Positions 26,350 to 39,892 of a stretch of DNA of 64,000 nt are shown piece by piece. Source of the stretch: Cloeon dipterum (taxonomy: Eukaryota > Arthropoda > Insecta > Ephemeroptera > Baetidae); NCBI RefSeq assembly GCF_949628265.1, contig NC_088788.1, forward strand, positions 24,972,335-25,036,334, written 5' to 3'. The notes beneath the pieces were generated by a model. That model saw nothing but the letters and a program-made list of their open reading frames with translations. It did not search any database and was not told the DNA's origin. The position numbers and the translations under genes are program-made. How positions within the stretch are numbered: the stretch's first letter is position 1; each line of letters opens with the position of its first letter.

Positions 26350-29300
26350 CGTGTGAGCGAACGAGAGAGTATAATTTAGTTGCTGGTAATATAAAGGCCC
26401 CCCATCATCCTTTATTCTTACTGCTGCTAATGCTGGCTGCACCGCCGCCCTGGCTTGTATGTGAGGATATTTGCGAAATTGTCTGCGCTTAATATATATT
26501 GGCCTCATTCGAGCTTAATACGGCAGATCGCCCCTCCACCCCCTGCCCGGCCGTCCGCCTCGTCGCTCTCTTGCTGTGTAATTTAAATGGCCGGACTGTA
26601 ATTACTTTAAAGGCCTTATTAAAAGCCCTAGTCCAATGACATCTAATTCATAATGGCCGCTGTAATCAAAACATTTCTATGTTAATATGCGAACCAGCAG
26701 TTCCAAATGACGCCTGCCGGCCGACATGTCCAAATGCCATGAGTGTGTGCGTTTCCTAAATTACGATTTAGTGACACCAATTATGCAAGACCTGGCAGCT
26801 CGGACCGAAATTTGATCATTTTCTATAATTTATCTACGCGATTATTTGAGGCTTAAAAATTTTGCATAGCATAACAAGACAGATCAATATAGCTTACATA
26901 ATATTCAGGAGGGCAAGAGTGAATTTACTATACGCGCTTTAGATTCCGGTCTACTTAGTCAATTTTCTAATAGATTTTTAACCTTTTCTCCTCTGCTATG
27001 AAAATGAACCATTTTAATTTTTTACAGTAAGACCTTTTACCATGAATAGACAGAGATATTATATAACAATACTGCATAACATTACAAGGTTTTTTCAGAT
27101 TGTAAATTCCTCTCCTTAAAAGAATTCAAGTTTTAATATAACCATTTAATATTGACTAAAAATATTGCTAAGGTTTTCCGACTGCCCTTGAATAAATGAA
27201 CCATCAAATTTCAGCTAAATCCTTTCATAAATCCCTTTGCATCAGCCAGAATACAATGAAATGCTAAAAAGAATAGCTGGTTAAATGAGATCCAACGGCA
27301 ATTTTTTTCAGAGCTAACAGAAGCCAATTTACAATGAGTGGAAATAACACACACGTGCGAGTCCCTGGTGAGCCAATGTTTGCTCAGAAGATCAATTTTG
27401 CGCGGTTTGCAAGCGTAATGAGAGACATTTCAGCGCTATCAATTAGCACAAGCACGGAAAACTTGGCGTTGGCGAGCGACGGACGGAGGACACGCGCGTG
27501 TATTTTAATCATTCACCAGAGCGGACCGCAGCATGTGATGCGAATTTCCCGAATTTTCTCTCTCACCTCACGCCCGAATTTTCAGCGCACTGCCCCGCAA
27601 TTAGATTAAAATTATGCTTGGTGCGCTGTCTAATTAAAAGGACTGACCAAACAGACGCGAGAGAGAGAGCGAGGGAGCAGAGACTCTGGGAGAACTCGTC
27701 ATTTAAATATTAAATAAATGCAGATGAGCTACGCCAGTGCTCTCTCTTTCACATTTTTTACTCCGCCGTGAAACGATGACACCAAACCAAATAAAATATT
27801 ATAATTAAAAAAATTACCCTGCAGCCTGACTTGTGCAGGAAATGCAAATGTCCCCGCACTCGCGCACACAGACGGTTTGGATGAATGGGATTATAGTCTC
27901 TCTCTCACATCTTTTCACAGCGCAGTGATATACTAATTATCGCGGCACTCTTCTTTGTTTGAAATCGCTGCGAGGTGCGCGATGCAAACGAACCTTTTGT
28001 GCATTAATGGAAATCTCATCTCCCGTTTTTCCGCTTATTTTTGCTCGTCCGTCGCGCTGTTTTATTTTCGTCGGCTGCCGTCAAATCAGGTAATAAATAT
28101 CACCGTTCTGCGACGCCGAACTTTTTGATGCTCCACCAATTTTCCCTAAAAAAAAGAGATGGGTATTTATGGCCGTGGATTCATATTTTATGACTACGGC
28201 GTGGATTCGACAGTTGTAGGGAGTCGCTCGCCGGACAAATGTACTTGCGAGCGGCAGGGAGTGTCGGGGCGATATTTTTCATTGTCGGTTCCATTTTTTT
28301 GGTGACTTGCTTTGCTTTTTTTCATTTTCCCTCGCGAAGCAAAACTGGGCCTGTTTTGGGGAGCAATTTTGTTACCGGTTACAACTAACTGGTGAGCAGT
28401 AGCAAACGGCTTCTAATTGGCACCAAAAAATGATATCGCTTTTAAAAAGACTGATTTTTATCGTTGTTATGACAGTAAAATTCATTCTTTTGGAAGTGTT
28501 TCTTTTAAAAGTATTCATGTAAGGATAAAAATGTGAATCCTTTATAAATATAATAAGGCTTTTGTGAAATAAAAGTACAAAGAGCACACAATTAGAACGC
28601 TGAGAAGGGCATAAATTGGATGTAAAAATACATTATCAAATCCAGACTGCCCCTCACTATCAGTGGTCAGCCAGAGCAACCAAGCAATTAGTCCGTTTTA
28701 TTTCGGAAATAGTGCCTGGAAAAAAGGGAAAATGAGATTGGAAGTAGCTGCGTTTGCTGAAGATATAGCAATTATTGACGATTGCAGAGGATTTAAGTCT
28801 TTAAAATTGCCAACACTCGGCGTGCTGAACGGTCAGCAGGAGAGCAGAGACAAGCAGGGAGACAAAAAGTGACAAAAAGGCTGGCAGGCGTTTTATTTCG
28901 CTCGCCCTGCTTTTAAACACTTTGCATGTTGGCCTCTTTTTAACTCTATTTTCTCATCCTCGTCCGGTGTCGTGCGCGCGCAGAAAAAGGGTTGTCTGTC
29001 TGCCTGACTTTGCTTTATCGTGTGTTATGTGCGGACGCGGACGTATTAATGAAAGACAGTTTTACAACCGAAAGGGGGAGACGCAAAAAGTGTGGAAAAT
29101 ATAATAAAATGCATGACTGTCACTTTTTTCGTGCGGACGACCCTCTCTAAAATGTTGCTGAATAACTCTATTAGGCGAATGAATAATAACTCTTTCACTG
29201 CTGGTGCGCGCGGCGCAAAGCAGGCAAAAACGCGCCCGACGCGCTGGCGTGGGGAAACGAAGAAAAATTGTTTTTAATGCCAGTCGCGACTGGCTCTGCA

Positions 29301-32300
29301 CTATGTGATTTTAGCTAATTAAATGCGTTGCGGAAAGGGATTTGCGACTTCGTTGAAGCCGAAAGCGTCAGATTTTGCATGAAACGCTCACTTTATTATG
29401 CAAATCAACCCTCCAACTACTAAAATTTCGAACAGAAATACAAAACGATGGGAATTACTTATGGAGAGTTAACTCTAACTGGAAAAATGAGTTCAAACTA
29501 TTTTAATCCTAAAATATTTATAAATGAAGATATGCACGAAAAACGTGTGTGCCTGTAATTTTTTGCTTTAGATATTTTCCCTCGCTAAACTCATTGATTG
29601 TCCTGGAATTATTAGTGTGTATTTTTTGCGAGTAAAATAACCGAAAGCTAATTTAATAATTTACTGAAGAGTTTTGATTGTAATTAAAAATATCATATAG
29701 CAATGTCAGCTTACTTCTCTTCCATCCAATGTATATAACTTTTTAAAAAAAATATTGATCTTGGGTAAACGCTAATCGGGCAATAGTTAACCGTCTGCCC
29801 AGTGAGCAAACGCCATTAGGCCAAGCAGTCCAAAACAGCGCCGGCGGCCGACGAAGATAATAAATAAATTAATGGCCCTCGGCCGGAGAAATTAATTAAA
29901 GTCGTTCTTGCGGCCGAGCGGCGTTTGAGACGAATTACGCTCGTGAGAATTGCGCACCCCACACGTCGGTGACCTCCCACCCCGAACCGCCCTTAATGTA
30001 CATTTCGCACTCAAACTGGTGGCCCCTAATTCAGCAGGCGGGCGGGCAGCCTTAACGATGCCCGCCGAGATGTCAACCAGCGGCGAGAGAGAGAGCTCCT
30101 TATTCGGCGGGGCACACATTAAAAGACCGTACCGAGAAATATCATCTGCAGACACCAGCGAGCAGCACCCTTTTATATTCTTGATGCCACCCTTTGCATG
30201 CACGAGGGTGGCCCCGCAAGTAGCCTCATCAACTAGACTGCTAACGATCATTATTAAGCAGCGGCTGAGTGAGCTATGCGACCAGAGGACCCGGCGCGTC
30301 TCCAGCGCACTCCTTTGCTTCCCATTCTTCTCTCTCGCTCTTTTAATCAAGGCCGAATGAAATTTATGCTAATTTTTTCTTCATTTAATATAAAATAAAA
30401 GAAGAGAGGAGCACTGCGCGCGCGGCATAAGAAACTTTTTCCATTAAGCAAAAAATTATTATACGCGCGTACACTGGCTCGCCTCCGACTGTCTGCTTGA
30501 TGATGAAAAATGAAGATTCGAAGCGGCTCTTCTGGGCTCTCGTTCGCGCGCGCCAAATCTTCTCCCCAAAGGTTAATGGAATTTTGATACCATTTTCCCT
30601 TCATAATCGGAAGGGAATATAAGCATTATAAAAATAATCAGTCGTGGGCGACACCATCAAGAGAATTCCGCCCGTCGCCAACACGCCGCCAACAGCTAGT
30701 TCATTTCTTTAATGATATGATAAGCTGATGATCCTCTCCCCAGCGCAATATCTTAATGCCAAAACTCGCAAAATGGGATTTGGGCCTTACAAAATTTGAT
30801 TTTGACAATGGTTGAATGGACCCCCGTTGTTGATTGCTAAGTCAGAAGTGAAAAAACGGAATAAAATAAAACTTTCATCTCATTGCTAATTTTAGATAAA
30901 GCATCTTTTTTTGTTTTGGTTTTATGCCGGAAAAGCTACTCGTGTTTTGGAAAATGTTACTTTTTCATGATATTCAGTATATTTAGTGCGAATAAACGAC
31001 CACGCATCATACTCCAGTAAGTTAAATTGTTTTAAATTTCACACGCTCCTTTCAAACAAATGTCTCGTTTAAAAACGTTTACATATTATGTTATTTTCGT
31101 TCTTTCCGCTCTTGAGCAATATTTACGTAACGCTCCCCTTGTAAGTGACTTTGCATGCTGATTCTATACCAATTTCATTCTGCACGCAGCCATGCATTTC
31201 CATTTTGCACGGGTGCATAAGGTTTTCCTTTTTTCTCCTCTGCGCAGCGCGTCAAATTAAAACCCGGCAGAAAATCTGCATACATAATTCAAATAAGCTT
31301 TTTAATACAACTGCAGGGGGTGACGCGATCACCCATTCTCTGTTCTCTCTTTTCCTGACATAAAAGCAAAAAATGTGCTGAGAGTGGTTTTATTTTAACT
31401 TCAGCAGCGGTGGTGGCGGCACAAAGTGAGTGTACGCTTCGAATGGCTCTCTTTTTATTATTCAGTAAAATCAATGAAGCGATGGTAATTATAAATGAGG
31501 GAGTGCAAAAGGGAAGAGGGCCGTGTGTTCTGCAGCTGAGAGAGCAGAACGCCATCAAGCAGGCACAAGTGTCCTTTAATTTATTATCAGAATAGAATTA
31601 TAGGACACTTAACTTTATAATATTCATTCCTTTGTATAATAAAAATGGGCTGGCGCTCGCTCTCGCTCGCCTCTGCTGGTTTTTATGTCTCAGCAAGGTA
31701 ATGGCCTGCCTGCTCTGCTGAGGAGGAACATCAAATAAAAATTTTCAGCCGGGCAATTTTTTTGTGAGTAATAATGAAAGGCCATTATGAAGACATTAAG
31801 GACTCCGTTCCGTCCTCCATCCTCGGAAAGCTCTCTCGCTCGCAATCGGCACCCTTTGCTATTCAGTCCTTCCAGAAAGCAGATGATCGCATTGACTAAA
31901 TCACGGAGGAAAAATAATTGCAGAATGTGCTAGGTTGCAGTGTACTCTGCGAAAGAAAATCGTAAGTAGTGTGCTTATATCCAACATTTCAAAACATGAT
32001 TTTCTCTGACAAGTTAATTTAATCTGCGTGGTGACATGGATACGCTTCCAAGCTCATAGACAGCCAATTGCAATTTTTTAATATAATGCTAGAGCAAATT
32101 TTATGTCTGTTGTAAAGCGAAACTTAAAAAAATACTGGTATCTGATATTTCACGAGGAAAAACTGGCAGAAAATCCACTAATCAAACCTCAAAAAATATT
32201 TCTTTGACACAAAAATTGGGCAGCTTTGTACAATTTTTTACGTGATATTTTCAATGATATGTTACTTCCTTAACTTCAGCAGAAAGGAAAAAATAGTAAA

Positions 32301-32556
32301 ATAAAACATAATTTTGGCCCAAACCAATGGGATGATAGAAGCGTTCTTACAATTAGTATTAAGTTTTGCCAGAAGTCAGAAAATAAACTAGAAGAAAATA
32401 ATGCAAACTTAACCGAAAGAAATAAACACAAGTTTCACTTTGTCACAAACCAATGCAAAACACGATACCACTTTAGATTCCTCGTTTCCCAGTTAAACGT
32501 GAATTGAAACTCCTCTTCTTGGACAAATCTTAATTTTATGTAAGACATCATGCCCC

Positions 32557-32573
32557 GTCGCTAGATGGCGCAG
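32557..32573 (+). promoter_or_regulatory. CTCF-like motif
   Basis: TCGCTAGATGGCGC differs at two of 14 positions from the CCACTAGATGGCGC form of the CTCF core. CTCF is an insulator protein conserved in arthropods. Occupancy cannot be judged from sequence, and a single match in 64 kb could be chance. Confidence 0.4.
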
Positions 32574-32586
32574 TCATTCCCCGTAA

Positions 32587-32599
32587 TGACCTATGACCT
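32587..32599 (-). promoter_or_regulatory. DR1 nuclear-receptor half-site repeat
   Basis: TGACCT-A-TGACCT on the plus strand reads AGGTCA-T-AGGTCA on the minus strand. It is a perfect direct repeat with one-base spacing, the preferred site of HNF4 and RXR/Ultraspiracle-type receptors. It sits 14 bp after the CTCF-like motif. Regulatory use is inference. Confidence 0.5.
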
Positions 32600-35131
32600 C
32601 TGCTGCTCAAACCAGAGCTCGACCCATGAGCAACTTTGCAATTTAAGTTGGTAGCCGATCTAGCTAATGTTTAATTGGCTTTCCATGTGTTCGCTGTAAT
32701 TACGGCATCTTCAGAATTGAGTGGCTTAGAGCGCCAAACCACCACTCGCTCGCTCGCGCCGTGCTCCAAGCATTAGTAATTACTCTTCTTGAGTCGAATC
32801 GAGATAAAGTTTCTCTAATTCCACGTACCAACGGCAGCAACACGGCCAGACAACAATAGCATCAAACCGGCTGGCGGCTGCGGCCAAGATGTGTACCCCC
32901 GCGCGGCCAGAGAAGCCAGCAACGCAGCGCTGAAGAAGCAGGCCAGGTGATCAAATAAACATGGGCAGGGAATTTGGCGCAGAGCATCCCCAGCTCCTGC
33001 TCTCAGACACGCTGGCTGGACGCAGCTTCAGCGTTAAAGTCAATTTGCTTGAAAACTCAGTCTTCGTTTTAATGCTCTGTTATTGTGTATCTCATTCACC
33101 CTCTTAATAAGTTAAGCATGGCTTTATTTTCTGACAACCATGGTTTTATCAGTTATTTTTTACTGATTGCACGAGCAATTTTCTGCTTTTGATGTTATTC
33201 ACGTAGTTTCAATAAAAAAAATGGTAAAATCTCTTTGAGAAAAAAAAATGCTTCTTGTGTTCAATTTCTTTTTATTTACTTTTTAGACTTTCGCTCAGCG
33301 ATCTTAAAACTATTGCAAAATGAAAGCAAGATATTATGGTTCACGTGTCATCAATGATTATTTTGTTCGCTCCACAGTTCACAGGTAATGTCTTGCTAGA
33401 AATCAAATTTTCTAATTAATAATTGACCACTTCAGAGAGCACGTAGAGTGAAATACCAAAAAGGATGGGAATCAAAGCGAAAGTTGGTCGGCAAGAGAGC
33501 GAGCAGGCACACACATATGATAATTTATTGGCGGAAAGTGGACCCTCACCGCGCTGGTCCCCGAAGACCACCTCTGACATGGGCAAGTGATGGTGGCAAA
33601 CGAAGATCATTATGCGAGTTGCGTTGCCATGGAAACATTATGAGGTGCCACACGATGAGGGTGGACGCACCCGCCCGATTGTAATGTTCTGATTGAAGGG
33701 CTGCGCGAGGCAGTAATTTGGTCCAGCCACCGAGAGCAAGCGTGTGCTTATGCTGATTTCCAGCGCTCGGCGTTAAATAATGATTGTGCCGCGTGCTAAG
33801 CCTGGTGAGAGAGCAGCCCGAGCCTTCATTGTCAAAGGAACTGTTCACTCACTTTCCAGCCGCATTCAAGTGTTAAGCAATCGCTGGTGTGTTCGCTTTG
33901 TCCCCTCGAAACAAAACTTGTTGGAAATTAAAAATTAGAGGGAGATGTAATGACTGTTTCTACGACTGGCTTCATTGACGAAATAATTCATCAAAGACGC
34001 TAATTATTTTTTAAACAAAAAAGTATTACTGCTGACTTCCTTAAGGCACGATATCATTTATTTGACTAACATCAAATATGCAGGACATTAATTTTGGGTT
34101 AATTTAAATGAAATTTTGCTACGTTACCAATAATTAATTAATTATTTTCCTTTTTGGTATTTGGTTGAATGAAAATCTATCCATACTTCTGATGGGGATA
34201 TCTATTTTAGTGTAATCAACTCAAAATCAGAAAAATCACCAAAAATTATACCATTGCTTCCAATCAAATCAAATAGAGCAAAGGAGAGAGAAATTATGAT
34301 AAATATTAATTAAAATGTATACCGAAGGTTTACAGTTTAAAGTTAAAAAATATCCCAGTATGAAAAAAGCTGTTCGAAAAGTTAAATTTTGATCGGCTAT
34401 GGTTTATGAATTAGAAAAAAATGGAAAATATTAAAAAATGTAAAAATTATTAATGTTTTTATATCAATAATAATTTTTGGTTAGTCGCAAATTCACATTG
34501 GTTCTAATTTAATATTTTTTATTCTTAAAATTTTATAATTATTTTTTCACATAATATATATACCAACAACCAATCAAATAACTTATTATGTTGGCTCAGC
34601 AGGTTTTCATTGGCCACTGAATTTGCTCAAACACTGCTAGAAAATACCAAAAACCCCGTTTAATTTTTCTCCCTATTATAATTTTTAAACTCAATGCCTG
34701 AAACGCACATCGAGGCCATAATAGGTATTAATAAAATACATCATGTCATGCGTTAGGAAATGACATCAGTTCCAAAGTTCCAATTATGTATTATGAAATT
34801 CTAAGAAAGTGTGAAGTCTCACACGAAATTGTCCGAGGGTATTGTTGTGTGGTTAGGGCAGTGTCATCATCCTATCCCTTTACTCAGCTTAATCACCCTA
34901 ATAGCGCAAGAGGCAACAAAGAAAATCAACAATCACACGCAATCGATGCGCGATATTAATCGCACCTCTCACGTGGGAAATAAAAGTCTAATGGTGGTCT
35001 ATGTATGTAGATACATTTTAGAACCCATTCAGTTTCAGCTTATAGTTCAAGGCCACAAAGAAATTTACAAACTTACCTACTTCTCCTTTCCAGCTAGTGG
35101 TCACTGCGAGCAGCAATCGTCGGCCGCCAGG

Positions 35132-36680
35132 ATGGATCTTCTGCGTGCGTTGCGATTCTCAGATGCGCTCGCCACCCTGCTGGGTCTCAACTGTCACTTT
35201 AGCACCAGCTGGAAGCACGCTGCAAACGTCGTCTACTGCATTTTTGGTCTGGCGATGAAAGTCTTAGTCAGCGTGGCGTGTCTGTGTGGCGTGTTGCAGC
35301 ACATGGTTCAGTCGGACAAGGAGGACCTGAACGTGACAAACATGTTGCTGCTTGCCTCTTACAAAGCCACGTCTGTTCTCCTCTTCCTCGGCATTGGCTA
35401 CTACCACCTGCGGAAACACGCACAATATGTCGGAATTTTTCAGTCAATGACCACAGTAGCAGGCCGGCTGGGAGTTCTCGCGGATTTATTTACGTTTCTT
35501 CAGAATTACGCGACGTGCGTGGGAGTGATAAGCGTTTGTTCCGTCTGGGGTCTATTTTTCTATCAGATAACCCAACTGGGATTTTACCGGATTTTACGGC
35601 AAAAAAGTGGACTTCGCTCACTCCGCCGTTACCGCCTACGCAACCGTTTACTTCGAGCTAAAATATACGATTGTTGCGAAATCTACGCAGTTTCTGTTTG
35701 ATAAAGTGAACTTAAAAGTTGCGTCACTGAAAAAAAATCCAAAAATGCTGCTGGACGCTTATCCCTGCCTGAGGATGATCCATGCTGATATTTACCACCT
35801 GATTTGTGATACCAATAAATTCTTTGGGCCTCTGCTCATCTTAACTCAAATGCTGCAGTTTCAAGTGCTGCTCTACTCGGGATACGTTTTTGTAATTGCG
35901 TGCTTTGATCTTGAAGACGCCTTTGCTAGAGTGAAATATGAAATTATGCTTATTTCGTCATTTTACTGGGTCTTCATCTTTTGCAATTATTTGCATTTGA
36001 CAGCAACTTGCTCAATGGCGCTGCAAAAGGTTTGCATTTTTAAATAAAATATTATTTGAAATACATTCACTTCGCACAATTGAAATCTCGTTACAATCCT
36101 AATTTATTAAATAAACTAATAATAAATTATAGAATTTTCAATCCAGTTTGGATTTTTTTTCAAAAACACTGCGTGGTGAATTGATATATGAGGTTTTTTG
36201 AACATGTATATTCACTGGAAAAAATACAAAAATATGGCTAGAAATTCAAATGCGACCACAAATTTTCAGGGTCAAGAAACCGCTTGCAAGCTACTGAGTG
36301 TAGAAACTGATACTTCCAACGTTTGGGCGAGAGAAGAGGTGAAAGGAAATTTCTTTGATTTTTAATATTTCATAAAATAATAACCTTAGACCTTAGAAAT
36401 TAGAAAAGTGCAATTGCAAATAATGACTCTATAAAATTTTAGGCTGCTTTATTCCGAGAACAATTGCTCCACTATAGAACATTCACTTTCAACATTTCCG
36501 GCCTTTGCACAATCAACAACGCCTATATTTTCATTGTAAAATCGAGGTGTGATACAAATGTACTAGCTTTACGACACATAATCAATTTTACAGGTGTTTG
36601 GTGCTTTGGCCACTTACCTGGCAACTTTGGTGCAGTTCCACTTGCTAGCCCTGCAGTTAAAGCAAGATCCAAATGCATGA
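35132..36680 (+). pseudogene. insect gustatory receptor (7tm_7) with a one-base frameshift
   Basis: Exons: 35132-36029, 36270-36338, 36443-36535, 36594-36680; all three introns are phase 0, as is usual for insect GRs. The product would be a seven-helix ligand-gated chemoreceptor of about 380 aa in the sensory neuron membrane. The last exon carries TYLATLVQF, the TYhhhhhQF hallmark before the C-terminus. Hydrophobic segments fit seven helices, the last in exon 4. A splice-acceptor-like CCTTTCCAG at 35085-35093 suggests a 5' UTR exon, so I start at the ATG at 35132. The frame breaks inside exon 1: the first frame is sensible to about 35,600, and the second, offset by +1, from there on. The A6 run at 35601-35606 is the obvious place; A5 would join the frames without loss. 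Either it is a recent pseudogene or the homopolymer is miscounted. No subfamily is assigned. Confidence 0.85.
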
Positions 36681-36714
36681 AAAAGGATCGGCACATAAAA
36701 GGAAATATTAAACA

Positions 36715-36720
36715 AATAAA
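36715..36720 (+). terminator. poly(A) signal of the GR gene
   Basis: AATAAA 35 bp after the GR stop codon. Confidence 0.6.
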
Positions 36721-37994
36721 TATACATCGCAGCTTAATTTATTCAAGGAGAGCGCGCGCCTCACCAAAAACATGATGTTGTATAAATGTATAATGGCTGA
36801 TTCTCATAAATTCAGATGCCGATTGAAAGGATTCGGTGGGCAATTTGTATGCTAATAAAAGGAATTCTGCTTTTCTATCAATAAATTTGCATAAATCACA
36901 TTACGCGAGCGCTGTTTTAATAATGAGGCTGCGCCGAGAGTTTAATCACAGTCAAAGAACAGCAGCGGCGGCGGCAGAACAAAACGACGGGCAAAGAATT
37001 ATTATTTATTTTGCGAGTTCCTCTCCCGTCATTTTCTTCCTCCCTAAGTACTAATTTCTGACATAGCAAATTATTCAAATGAGAAAAATTTATGCATAAG
37101 CAAATTCTTGGCCCTCCCAACTTGGCAGCGCTTTCATTATAAACAAAAACTCAATTCTCTCGCCTCGAACTCCAAAAGAAACGGCTGCACAATTAAAAAT
37201 TTTCCATTATTCAACTTCATTTTGTGCCAAAGTATGTGAGAAATGTGATATTTTTTAGGAAATTTTTGGAAATTGAATAAAGTGGGTTGTTATAAAGATT
37301 AGTGTTGCAGTACCTTCATGAATACAATTTTGTAAGTGTATATTATAGTTGTTGGTTTCTTAGATCGAAGCTTATAAATAATGGAGGATGTATTATTTTA
37401 AGTTGGTTTTTCGTAATGTTTTGAAATTACGATTAACTATTGGTTTTATATCGACTAAACAAAAATATATCATCTCCCTTTACTGTTCAACAATCAATCG
37501 TAATTTATTGACGATTTCATTTGTTTTTCGTTTGCATCCACGGCATATGAATTCTTTTTGAATTAGGAAGTGTTAACGACATAAATTTTTGTTTTTAAAC
37601 AACAAGAAAATGAAAAATGACTGGATTTGTTATATTTCTGGCAACGACTTCAATTCGTTTTAATATAACAAATGAATTACTACATCGATCAAGCTCCATC
37701 TCCCCTACCGCAGGTTGTGATTACTTGCGGTTTCTCGCTGAAAATGCTACCAAACAATCCAAAAATGGCGTGTATAGAAATTTTATTGTGATTAAATAAG
37801 ACGCAGAAAATGGGGTGCAAGCACGAATAAAGTCAAACGATCCTTGTCAAGTCGGCAGGGGGTTGGTTTTGTAATAGTGTGTAGAGTAGAGGGTGTATCT
37901 CCGGCTCCCCATCGCTTTCGCGCTGCTTCTTGTTCAAATCTGCTCCCTCAAGGTGGTGTGTGCATGCAGAGAACATTTAATTTCGACGCGAAAG

Positions 37995-38000
<6 letters not shown>

Positions 38001-38029
<29 letters not shown>
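38001..38029. repeat. (GA)n microsatellite
   Basis: A GA run of 29 bp. Confidence 0.95.
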
Positions 38030-38031
<2 letters not shown>

Positions 38032-39181
38032 GTGCAATAAAGAGAGTTGGGACTTTGAACGACGCGATCTCATTTCAATTACAAATCGATGTAATCATCA
38101 TTAAGCCCAATAGTATTGCGCTCGTATTAAGCCAAGCGGCTGCTGATGAAGACGAGACGCTTTAATCTTCCAAGATTTTAGGTCTAATGAAAAATAAAAG
38201 TAATTAAACTTATGTTAATGAACTCTTTTCTGCGACTGCTAAACCCTTCCTGTTCTCTGTGTGCCTTGCTTAAACTCACCACGCGCCCCCGAACAACTTA
38301 TTCCCAGCGGGGTGAAACTTAACCTGCTGCCTACTATGCCCTCTCACTCGTTCTCTCCGCCGGCTAAATTAGCTCAACTTTTACTCGCGCAATAATTGGA
38401 AATTTAAATCTCCTTTGCCCCTGCCACTGCCTCGGATCGCGATTTTACAGTCAATCTGATTGTCCCTGATTTGGCAAAGCGACCCTTTAGTCGCGTAATC
38501 TCTCTGCGCCAGCGATTGGAACCCAAATCAATTCCACTTTAGGGAAGCAAATGTCGTCTGTGCGACGCAAAATTAAGTTTTGCTCTAATTAGAAGAGAAC
38601 TTTTACCGAGTTGTGCATCAAATCGAGTTAGCAGAAAATAGCTTGGTTAGATGACAATTCCTTTGTACAAATTTAAAGCTGTTAAACGCATGATTACTCA
38701 TTTAAAAATATTTGTTCTTAAAAAATTATTGTAACAATTTTTGGTTGTTGTAAATGCATAATTCTCGTTCTTTTTTAAAAAATTTAGTTGTCAGGTTGAA
38801 AAATAATACTTTAAACTGAGAATTGCCAATTGTCATGAATGAAATATAAGATAAGGACTTAATCAGTTTATTTACTTAACTTCTTATATGGGTATACAAT
38901 ACCAATAATTTGCAAAGCATGTTTAAAGGCTTCTCTTTAAACCTTTTAAGCGCAACGCAGCACAAATTTATGTTGAAAGAATTGCCTGTCCCTTTTTTAA
39001 AGTCACCTGTTTATAGAAACAGGAGTATCCAAAAAGCTGTGGATGGGTGGATGCTAGACATTCAATTCCGGGTGTGTTACCATGCACTTATCCACTAGTT
39101 AAAATTTCACGATTTTAGGTCCAATGAAAATTCTAAACGCAGTGCCTTAACCCGGAAAAACGGTGCTGCGAATAAAAAACA

Positions 39182-39184
<3 letters not shown>

Positions 39185-39269
<85 letters not shown>

Positions 39270-39302
39270 TCCCTATATATATATATATATTGCCTCCCTC
39301 CA

Positions 39303-39344
<42 letters not shown>

Positions 39345-39357
39345 TGGAGGGAGGCAA
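39185..39357. repeat. compound (TA)n repeat with GCCTCCCT spacers and palindrome
   Basis: An AT run (39185-39266), GCCTCCCT, a second AT run, TTGCCTCCCTCCATGCA (39290-39306), (TA)17 (39307-39340), then the exact reverse complement TGCATGGAGGGAGGCAA (39341-39357). Because (TA)17 is self-complementary, 39290-39357 is a perfect 68-bp palindrome able to form a cruciform or hairpin. Confidence 0.95.
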
Positions 39358-39810
39358 AAGCGGAGCGAGTGTCAGAGTGGCACGGGAAACGCATTATCAG
39401 CCGGCGATAATCCCAGCTGACACTGACACACGAATAATCAAGAGAGCGGGCGGCAGGGTCGGTTAATGAGATGCACACGTACGGACGGCCGGCTTGCCTG
39501 GCTGAGCGGAGATTCGCGCGCGCATAAATAAATTCCGCGCGCCTAGCTAATGATTGCATTAACGAAGCCACCGCCGACGGACGGACGAGCGGGCAGTCGG
39601 CGGCTGGGTTCAAATCACGGCCGGCTTTAATTAACTGCCACAAAAGCAGCTCGATAGTGACATTATATGGAGAGGAAGGAGAGCAAGCAGGACCTGGCGA
39701 GAGAATCGGAATTAAAAAAGTAGAGGAGCAGGTATATATGAAGGCTGGCTGCTGGGTTCCGAGCAGAGCAGGCAGGGGTTCGTTCGGTTTGATGGGGTGT
39801 TAGAGGGTGG

Positions 39811-39813
<3 letters not shown>

Positions 39814-39891
<78 letters not shown>
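39814..39891. repeat. (AG)n microsatellite
   Basis: An uninterrupted AG run of 78 bp. Confidence 0.97.

Positions 39892-39892
<1 letters not shown>

Larger units (their letters stand above)
22429..35131. other. gene-poor region between USP and GR
   Basis: I see no supported coding exon. The region repeats the AT-rich/GC-richer alternation. It includes a G-rich stretch (about 23,199-23,262), an (AG)n tract at 26.3 kb and a composite CTCF-like/DR1 site at 32.56-32.60 kb. Open frames above 60 codons occur as overlapping shadows on both strands (for example 29.9-30.4 kb and 33.4-33.8 kb) without splice logic or family motifs. Confidence 0.45.

Noticed and set aside
34811..35131. N-terminal extension of the gustatory receptor
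   Set aside because: The in-frame extension lacks receptor features and crosses a good splice acceptor at 35093; the ATG at 35132 gives the usual GR length.
39605..39625. GGTTCAAATC as a tRNA B box
   Set aside because: No matching A box or cloverleaf arms upstream.
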